From: JBIICI01 sp044238935
GTDB lineage: Bacteria; Pseudomonadota; Alphaproteobacteria; Micavibrionales; Micavibrionaceae
DNA length: 39,916 bases
Reading direction: 5' to 3'
Assembly: GCA_044238935.1 (NCBI GenBank)
Contig: JBIICI010000017.1
Span: forward strand, 1 to 39,916
Shown here: piece by piece, positions 34,635 through 39,916 of the stretch
Layout: every line of letters starts with the position of its first letter
Position numbering within the stretch: position 1 is the first letter of the stretch
Notes under the pieces: model-generated
The model's input: the letters and a program-made list of their open reading frames with translations, nothing else
Told to the model about the DNA's origin: nothing
Database searches by the model: none
Made by a program: the position numbers and the translations under genes

Positions 34635-36320
34635 ATGCCTATGTCTCCGCATGACTTTACGCCCCACCAATACTTAAAAAATATGCCCCGTGGTTTTACT
34701 ATTCAGGCATACGAGCGGCTGGAAGAGGCGAAGAAACGCCATTTTGTTGACCATGTCCCTGCTCAGCAAACACCCACAGGGGGTTGGTTTGATCTGGACA
34801 CATTATTTCAGCAAGAACGGTTTCGCTTTAATCGCCATGAAGGGGATCGGTTGTATATCGGGAATTTAGGGAGTCAGCCAGTAGCGTACGATGACGACCG
34901 TCACGTGATGTTGACAGCATCCAGTCGTTCGGGCAAGGGTATTTCGCATATCCTACCCAATCTTATCTTTTATAAAGGCTCAATGTTCTGCCTTGACCCT
35001 AAGGGAGAATTGGCCAGTTTTACGGCACGCCGCCGTGCTGGTGGAACCGAGACCTATGCAGGCTTGGGGCAACACGTTGTTGTGCTGGATCCGTTTAAAA
35101 TCACTCAAGACCATGTGGCGAATTTTAGAGCGTATTACAACATCTTTGAAGACATTCTGCACGTGGATGCAGAAAATCTTGTTGAGAACGCTGATTTAGT
35201 CGCAGACGCCATTGTTGTGCCTGATTTCCATGGTCATGATCATTGGTCAGATACAGCGAAAAATTTTATTTCAGCTATTATCCTACATTTAGCGACGTAT
35301 CCTGCCTATAACCCCAAGCTTAACCCCGATTTAAAAGACGATCCACGGCATCTAATTACCGTGTATGAGTTGCTTATGCAAGGCACCATAGCCAAGTGGG
35401 AACATGGCGAGGTCTATACTGAAGCAGATGGAGATGAAACAGTTGGTTATGAAGGGCTGGAAGGCTTATTCAAAGAGATGCAATTGAACCAGAACCAACA
35501 CGTCCGCTTCGCAGCAATCGATATTGCCAGTAAACCCACTAACGAACAGGGTTCTGTGATCAGTACCGCCAGACGGCATTTGAAATTTCTTTCTTCCGAT
35601 GCCATGCGGGATGCCCTTATGCCTACGCTTGCCAATCAAGGGCGACGCTTTAAGCTGGAAGAGCTTAAAACCAACCCTGACGGGTTGACGATTTACATCT
35701 GCCTGCCCTCTATTCGGCTGGCTACGCACCGAGCCTTTTTTCGCCTATTTGTCAATCTGGCGTTTGCATCGATTGAACAACTGGGCGAACAGGTCAAGCC
35801 TGCCGTCAAAACCAAAGACGGCAAGCCAATCAAAACGCTGTTTATGTTGGATGAAGCCTACTCTATGGGCAAGATGAACATTATCACGACGGCGGCTCCG
35901 CTATTTGCTTCCTATGGTTGCCGCATGATGTTCTTTTTTCAGGATCTTAATCAGCTCAAAACCCTCTATGGCGACCTTTATCAAAGCCTGATGGGCAATT
36001 GCGGGATTTTGTTGTTCTACAATAACCCCGACCTCTTTACCTTGAACATGATTGAAACTCTGCTTGGGAAGACCTCCATCGTGGCGAACCGTTACGGTCA
36101 TTTGTCGCTGGACGCGTATGCCAAAGGTGGACAGGCGGACACGAAGAGCTTTGAAACCCATCCGTTGTTGACGGGCGAAGAAATACGACGGCATTTTGCG
36201 AGAGACAAGGGCAATGTGTTGGTGATAACGCCTGAAGAAAGACCAATTGTGTTGAAGCGGATCAAGGCGTATGAATCGGTGGAGCAAGGGGGCTTGGCAT
36301 CGTTATATGATGCAGGGTAA
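34635..36320 (+). CDS. VirD4/TraG-type coupling ATPase without membrane segments
   Basis: A 561-residue conjugative DNA-transfer coupling protein. The Walker A-like motif is TASSRSGKGISHI (94-106), then FCLDPKGELASFTARRR (118-134). Walker B is LFMLDEAYSMGKMNII (about 401-416), followed by QDLNQLKTLYGDLYQSLMGN. The N-terminal membrane segments of classical VirD4 are missing; the protein begins with a short hydrophilic stretch, so it may join a separate membrane partner such as the neighbouring operon's membrane proteins. There is no relaxase beside it. The alternative is a TraG-like ATPase of an island with no transfer function. Confidence 0.85.
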   Translation: MPMSPHDFTPHQYLKNMPRGFTIQAYERLEEAKKRHFVDHVPAQQTPTGGWFDLDTLFQQERFRFNRHEGDRLYIGNLGSQPVAYDDDRHVMLTASSRSGKGISHILPNLIFYKGSMFCLDPKGELASFTARRRAGGTETYAGLGQHVVVLDPFKITQDHVANFRAYYNIFEDILHVDAENLVENADLVADAIVVPDFHGHDHWSDTAKNFISAIILHLATYPAYNPKLNPDLKDDPRHLITVYELLMQGTIAKWEHGEVYTEADGDETVGYEGLEGLFKEMQLNQNQHVRFAAIDIASKPTNEQGSVISTARRHLKFLSSDAMRDALMPTLANQGRRFKLEELKTNPDGLTIYICLPSIRLATHRAFFRLFVNLAFASIEQLGEQVKPAVKTKDGKPIKTLFMLDEAYSMGKMNIITTAAPLFASYGCRMMFFFQDLNQLKTLYGDLYQSLMGNCGILLFYNNPDLFTLNMIETLLGKTSIVANRYGHLSLDAYAKGGQADTKSFETHPLLTGEEIRRHFARDKGNVLVITPEERPIVLKRIKAYESVEQGGLASLYDAG

Positions 36321-36826
36321 AATGGAAGACCCAAGAAAAAAAGATGAAGCGGGTCAGTATTGGGTCAGGTGAGCTGGGTGGAGTGAGAGGGTAAAAAGGC
36401 TAAATAAAAGGCTAGAGTCCTAATCGCAAGATGTGTGTTGGTACTACCACACCAATCTTGACAAGGGAGTCTTACATTCTCCCGTTGTATCCCTCTTGCT
36501 AAGGTGAAGCACCCCATGACCCCGTTTGCAGCGGGTCATGTTTCCACCCATTGAGGGTGGATGCTGCACGCAAAACGCCCAACATGGCTTATTGCGTTTT
36601 GTTGTCAGCCCGTTGTTTCACAAACAGGGCTGAGCCAAGGGTTGCCCCTTGGTATTTCAGGCGGACTCCGCCTGAGGCTTACTCCATTGTGAGGGAGACC
36701 CGCACTCCCCCATTTTCGCAAGCCATTAAACATCCGCTTTCCACAACAACACAGCTATCCTCTTTTCAAGCCTGTGCTTGAGCGAGTTTAGTGTATTGGG
36801 TGGCTACTGCTGTAAGCCTTCCTAAG
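36321..36826. other. Intergenic region with a cluster of hairpins
   Basis: 506 bp without a convincing gene, between the coupling protein and the minus-strand unknown gene. From 36427 to 36675 it holds seven or more consecutive inverted repeats: CAAGAT/ATCTTG (36427-36460), GGGAG/CTCCC (about 36465-36483), CATGACCC/GGGTCATG (36515-36540), CCACCC/GGGTGG (36544-36560), CAAAACGC/GCGTTTTG (36571-36601), TCAGCCC/GGGCTGA (36605-36633), CCAAGGG/CCCTTGG (36635-36652), CAGGCGG/CCGCCTG (36658-36674). GGGTCA is also repeated at about 36340. It could be an oriT, a single-strand origin or a structured RNA. Confidence 0.6.
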
Positions 36827-37666
36827 CTAGGGTATGTCAAAAATTATTTGTGTATCTTCATCAGGATTAAATAAACCAAGATCTTCAGACAACTCTTCAC
36901 AATACCAAGCTCCAAAAAAATCTTCTGTATGACCTTCCTTCATTATAAATAGAATGTTTGGTATGCCTGTACATTTCCTTTTAAGGTAGCCAAGCCTATA
37001 ACCATCTTCCTTGTCAAAAAAGATATGACCCTCAATCTTAACTTTAGAAAGCTTATCTATGAATGACTTTTCAAAAATAAATTTTCTGTTATTTTCTGTA
37101 TTCTTTAGTACTGATTTTTCAAGTAGTTCAGAATTAAATTGAGCTATTTCGGATAATAAAATCGCATAATCTACTGTTTTGTTTAGTATTGGTAAATTCT
37201 CATCGCCTGAAGATGGAGCACGATATGTTATCAGCTCCCTTGATGCTTTAGCTGCAAAAATATATTCTTTGATTGACTGACTCATTTTTTTATCAAATTG
37301 AGACACATAATCCATTGCTTGATTGATAGCTTTAGTATGCCCGATTTTTACTAATTCGCCATTGTTCCATTTACTTTGTGGACGCATATAAACAATAGCT
37401 CGTGAAAGGGCTAATAGAGAGTAGTATTCAAGATAAGGTATAACAAGTCTTAAGTTTTTCTCTCTTGCATACTTAAGAGCATTTAGCTGAAGCGTCGCTA
37501 TCATTATCATTTTTGCAGATAAATACGTTCTGCACATCCATTCAGAATATTTATCATCATCAAAATGCTTGGTAATTTCTGAATAGTGTTTGCACATAGC
37601 ATCACGCACTATCTTACGTTTCTTTTCCTCAAAGTCGTGTTTCAATCGTCGGAAATTGTAATACAT
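36827..37666 (-). CDS. Unknown protein behind AbiE-type toxin-antitoxin genes
   Basis: 279 residues, soluble and mostly helical, with many Lys, Glu and Tyr; AT-rich in base use compared with its neighbours. Stretches seen: FRRLKHDFEEKKRKIVRDAM, TYLSAKMIMIATLQLNALKY, LLALSRAIVYMRPQSKW, and a C-terminal GIPNILFIMKEGHTEDFFGA. The ATG at 37666 has AAGGAAT about 9 bp upstream. It starts 24 bp after the AbiEii toxin gene, in the same orientation, so is probably in its operon. I do not recognise a family; a defence effector or modifier is possible. Confidence 0.7.
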   Translation of the reverse strand: MYYNFRRLKHDFEEKKRKIVRDAMCKHYSEITKHFDDDKYSEWMCRTYLSAKMIMIATLQLNALKYAREKNLRLVIPYLEYYSLLALSRAIVYMRPQSKWNNGELVKIGHTKAINQAMDYVSQFDKKMSQSIKEYIFAAKASRELITYRAPSSGDENLPILNKTVDYAILLSEIAQFNSELLEKSVLKNTENNRKFIFEKSFIDKLSKVKIEGHIFFDKEDGYRLGYLKRKCTGIPNILFIMKEGHTEDFFGAWYCEELSEDLGLFNPDEDTQIIFDIP

Positions 37667-37690
37667 TTTGGGGATTCCTTAATAGAGCTC

Positions 37691-38635
37691 CTACAATCGG
37701 TCGATGTATTGATAAATCCTAGCAAGCATTTCGTCAAACTCGGGTTGACCTTGATAATATAGTGCCGACGTGCCTTGCCACGCTTTTGCATACAGCAAGC
37801 GGGTTGCTGTGTCTTGTAGCAAAAATGCTTCATTGGCTGAGATGTCGGGATTATCGCCACCTCGAAACCGTTTCTCTTTATGCGTTTGATACGCATCCGT
37901 TCCAAGAAACGCTTGCACCTCAGGCACCGCCAATAAACAGTAAATATCATAGTAATGGCGGAGAAAATTAGCAGGGAAACTATTTTCCGCCTGTTGCTTA
38001 CGATACTTGGTTGAAACCGTCTGAAGTTTTTCCACCAACGTATAGCCAGCATGGTAACATTGAACGGCTTTGGCTCGATTATCCAAAATAGCTACCTTGT
38101 CATGAGCATAATCGAACGCCCAAGAGCTTATATCCACAGGTTGATTGGGTGTAATATCGTCAAAGCCCACTTCTAACAAAATGCCTTCTTTCAACCCAGA
38201 CAGAGTACCCGACACACTAGCGTAATTTAAGCGAATCCCACCACTGCGATATTTAGGATCATCAAAGTAACTATCCCGCTCAACGGTTAGAATCCCATCA
38301 ATATGAATAGCCTCACTCAACCAGTCATAAAACTGTTTTCGGCTGGCACAATGTGCCTCTTTATCTTGATTGCGGCCTGTTTTAACGTTCATCCCCACGG
38401 GCGGTTCAATCCGAATATCAATATCTTCAGAAAAACGATGAATAATCCCAAACCCTTTGGATAGAGAAGTACCCCCCTTAAGTTCAAAGGTAAGTTCTAG
38501 CCTTTGTAAACCATACAGGCAGTGCATGATCCAGTAATCTTTTTCAACCAAAGCAGACTCAATGCCCTTGGCATCGCCAACAATGCGTAGCAAGGCTTCA
38601 AAGTCAGGGTGTTGGTGAAGGTACTTATCCTGCAT
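37691..38635 (-). CDS. AbiEii-type nucleotidyltransferase toxin
   Basis: A 314-residue toxin of the AbiE (type IV toxin-antitoxin) family, which nucleotidylates tRNA or similar targets. The DNA polymerase beta-like core has GGTSLSK (54-60) and SEDIDIRI (69-76, with the metal-binding acidic residues), preceded by EKDYW (31-35). A conserved YTLVEKLQTV follows in the C-terminal half. It overlaps the antitoxin gene by 11 bp, as is usual in this family, and the ATG is at 38635. Known AbiE systems abort phage infection. Confidence 0.9.
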   Translation of the reverse strand: MQDKYLHQHPDFEALLRIVGDAKGIESALVEKDYWIMHCLYGLQRLELTFELKGGTSLSKGFGIIHRFSEDIDIRIEPPVGMNVKTGRNQDKEAHCASRKQFYDWLSEAIHIDGILTVERDSYFDDPKYRSGGIRLNYASVSGTLSGLKEGILLEVGFDDITPNQPVDISSWAFDYAHDKVAILDNRAKAVQCYHAGYTLVEKLQTVSTKYRKQQAENSFPANFLRHYYDIYCLLAVPEVQAFLGTDAYQTHKEKRFRGGDNPDISANEAFLLQDTATRLLYAKAWQGTSALYYQGQPEFDEMLARIYQYIDRL

Positions 38636-39224
38636 GACGATAATCCACCGTTTGTAAAACAGAGAAGAACCATTTCTGGGTTCTCACAGTACCGTAAGCA
38701 TAAGCAGCTTGTTGCACTATATTCGCATTCATCAATTGGGCACGTTCCTGCACACGCTCTAGCACGGCGTGATGATCTTCTGCCAAGCGATCTAAGTTAT
38801 TGACCACATCCACCAATAAAAAGGATTCTGTTACCATTTGAGGGAAATGGGGACGCATCCGAAAATCAAACACACGACCACCAAGCGTAAAGCGTCCATG
38901 CCGTTTGTGGTTGTAAACAATTCGTTCATTATAGAGTTGCGTCAATCCAATCCCAAGGGTGTTGTAGGCATTGGCTGAAGTCAGCAAAAAGCGGTCATCC
39001 CGTAAAAAAGCCCGCACCAAATCCGCTTCCTGAGCAGGTGCTTGTCCAAACGCCGTTTGTTTGGGATAGTAATAAAGCCCTGCAGAAACCTTTGTTAAAA
39101 CACCTTCGGCTTGAAGGATTTTCAAATGACGATCAACTGCATTCGACCAACGAGTCAAATCCTCACGACGATAGACTTGCCCTTGGGTCAAATTTTCTTT
39201 AAGTGCTTGTGCTTGTTTCATCAT
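38625..39224 (-). CDS. AbiEi-type antitoxin/repressor
   Basis: A 199-residue partner of the AbiEii toxin. A winged-helix N-terminal region (about 10-70, VYRREDLTRWSNAVDRHLKI, then LQAEGVLTKVSAGLYYYPK) binds DNA, and the rest is the AbiEi-like C-terminal domain with RFLLTSANAYNTLGIGLTQL. The first gene of the operon. The ATG at 39224 (Met-Met start) has AGAGGA about 12 bp upstream. TGATAGGAT repeats upstream are candidates for its own operators. Family antitoxins repress their own operon and are needed to hold the toxin in check. Confidence 0.85.
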   Translation of the reverse strand: MMKQAQALKENLTQGQVYRREDLTRWSNAVDRHLKILQAEGVLTKVSAGLYYYPKQTAFGQAPAQEADLVRAFLRDDRFLLTSANAYNTLGIGLTQLYNERIVYNHKRHGRFTLGGRVFDFRMRPHFPQMVTESFLLVDVVNNLDRLAEDHHAVLERVQERAQLMNANIVQQAAYAYGTVRTQKWFFSVLQTVDYRHAG

Positions 39225-39916
39225 GGGTAATAAATCCTCTATTATTAGAATAACCTATTTCTGTATTTTTTGCAAGATTATTTATTAAAAATTCATGCAC
39301 TTTGTAACAGTGTCTTTTGCTAAAAATAGAGCTTACCCTACAAAATACCTACAGTGCCCTTTTGTGGATGGAGTAATAGTAGTATCCTATCAGGATGTCG
39401 GTTTTATCCTCTCATTTCTGATAGGATAATCAAACGTTTTTGATAGGATTCCGTCATTCCATCGAATTAGGCAAGGTTGGCTAAAACGCTATGGTGGATA
39501 TGCTTCCCCCCTCTTCACCATATTCCAACCTATTCAATCACCAAAGGCGGTAGTTTTTCAATACCTTCTTAATTTCACCATTCTTTCTCAAGCCCTTCAA
39601 CGGCGAAAGCCCATTATCTGCATCAAGAAAAGGCTTTAATTTGGTGCGTCCAAACGTCCCATTCCAGCATCTAGCGGTCGGTTAGTCATCCATTAAATAA
39701 CAGTAAGCCGTATTGAGGGCAGCGTGTTCAGCACGTCTGTGATGGGGGCGGTCAATTAGTTCTGTCTCTTGCGTGTGGTGTGGGTTGATTCGGCTTTGTT
39801 AGCAGAAGTCGGTCAGCTCGCAAGAAAATTCCCGGCTCCTCCTAAAGGCACCCCCCAAATTTTTCTTGCCATCTGCCCTTTGCCCTTCTGCTGGTCACGT
39901 CTCCGTCAACCACCCC
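39225..39916. other. Intergenic region at the right edge
   Basis: 692 bp with no convincing complete gene. It holds the AbiE operon promoter with TGATAGGAT repeats (39384-39449), and near the edge an inverted pair GCAAGAAAATT (39820-39830) and AAATTTTTCTTGC (39857-39869) with one-base asymmetry. A short minus-strand reading without a start (ending about 39541) might be a gene remnant. Confidence 0.4.
39384..39449. promoter_or_regulatory. Operator-like repeats upstream of AbiE
   Basis: ATCCTATCAG (39384-39393) is the exact reverse complement of CTGATAGGAT (39418-39427); a third copy TGATAGGAT lies at 39441-39449. They are 160-226 bp before the antitoxin start. AbiEi antitoxins are known to bind inverted repeats in their promoter, so self-regulation is likely. 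Confidence 0.6.

Larger units (their letters stand above)
29344..39916. mobile_element. Integrated element beginning at tRNA-Val (right end outside the window)
   Basis: The stretch from the tRNA-adjacent serine recombinase onward holds only accessory genes: recombinase, small membrane proteins, a VirD4/TraG-like ATPase and an AbiE-type toxin-antitoxin locus. This mix indicates an integrative, perhaps conjugative or mobilisable, element. No relaxase or VirB gene is seen in the window. Confidence 0.75.

Noticed and set aside
36551..36781. 76-codon plus-strand ORF in the hairpin region
   Set aside because: The sequence is made of the hairpin arms; codon use and start context do not look like a gene.
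39541..39690. A short minus-strand reading ending near 39541 with KPFLDADNGLSPLKGLRKNG
   Set aside because: It has no start codon after the preceding stop and is too short; possibly a gene remnant but not supportable as a gene.

Overview
The window looks like chromosomal DNA of an AT-rich (roughly 40% G+C by eye) Gram-negative bacterium, most likely an alphaproteobacterium. Supporting signs are the clpP / lon / HU gene order, an ExoD-family protein, a LuxR/LuxI acyl-homoserine-lactone (AHL) pair, a VirD4/TraG-type coupling protein and the tRNA sequences. I cannot name the genus. The left 29.3 kb appears to be core chromosome with some lineage-specific surface genes; the right 10.5 kb is an integrated element beginning at a tRNA-Val gene.

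Layout. 1-6343 (minus): one uninterrupted reading frame of more than 2,110 codons that runs off the left edge. It encodes a giant repetitive surface or fibre protein with a membrane-anchored, pseudopilin-like N-terminus, YadA-type head repeats and tail-fibre-like modules of 188 residues. 6497-15583: housekeeping genes (a divergent PRPP-synthetase-like protein, a PAS histidine kinase, DsbB with a tiny membrane protein, ExoD, CysE, a patatin phospholipase, an MsbA-like ABC exporter, a DUF192 protein). 15637-15825: tRNA-Pro and tRNA-Leu. 15936-20037 (minus): three paralogous pilin-like proteins, probably one operon. 20223-21565: tRNA-Thr and a PiT phosphate transporter whose ribosome-binding site lies in a perfect hairpin. 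21927-25004: an XRE regulator and a quorum-sensing locus (luxR, then luxI, an 80-residue unknown, and a PhyH-type dioxygenase in one overlapping operon) with a lux-box-like palindrome before luxI. 25288-29387: tRNA-Trp, clpP, lon (clpX is not between them), HU and tRNA-Val.

The element. A large serine recombinase ends inside tRNA-Val, its stop codon being read antisense from the anticodon loop. Beyond it lie a block of small membrane proteins (one gene apparently broken by a single-base frameshift in a C run), a DNA-binding-like protein, a VirD4/TraG-type ATPase without membrane segments, a 250-bp cluster of consecutive hairpins (candidate oriT or structured RNA), and an AbiE-type toxin-antitoxin operon that seems to carry a third, unknown gene. 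The far end of the element is outside the window.

Most interesting: the luxI-orf80-phyH operon, which could make or modify an unusual AHL; the giant pseudopilin-headed fibre together with the three pilin-like paralogues; the hairpin cluster; and the extra gene behind AbiE.
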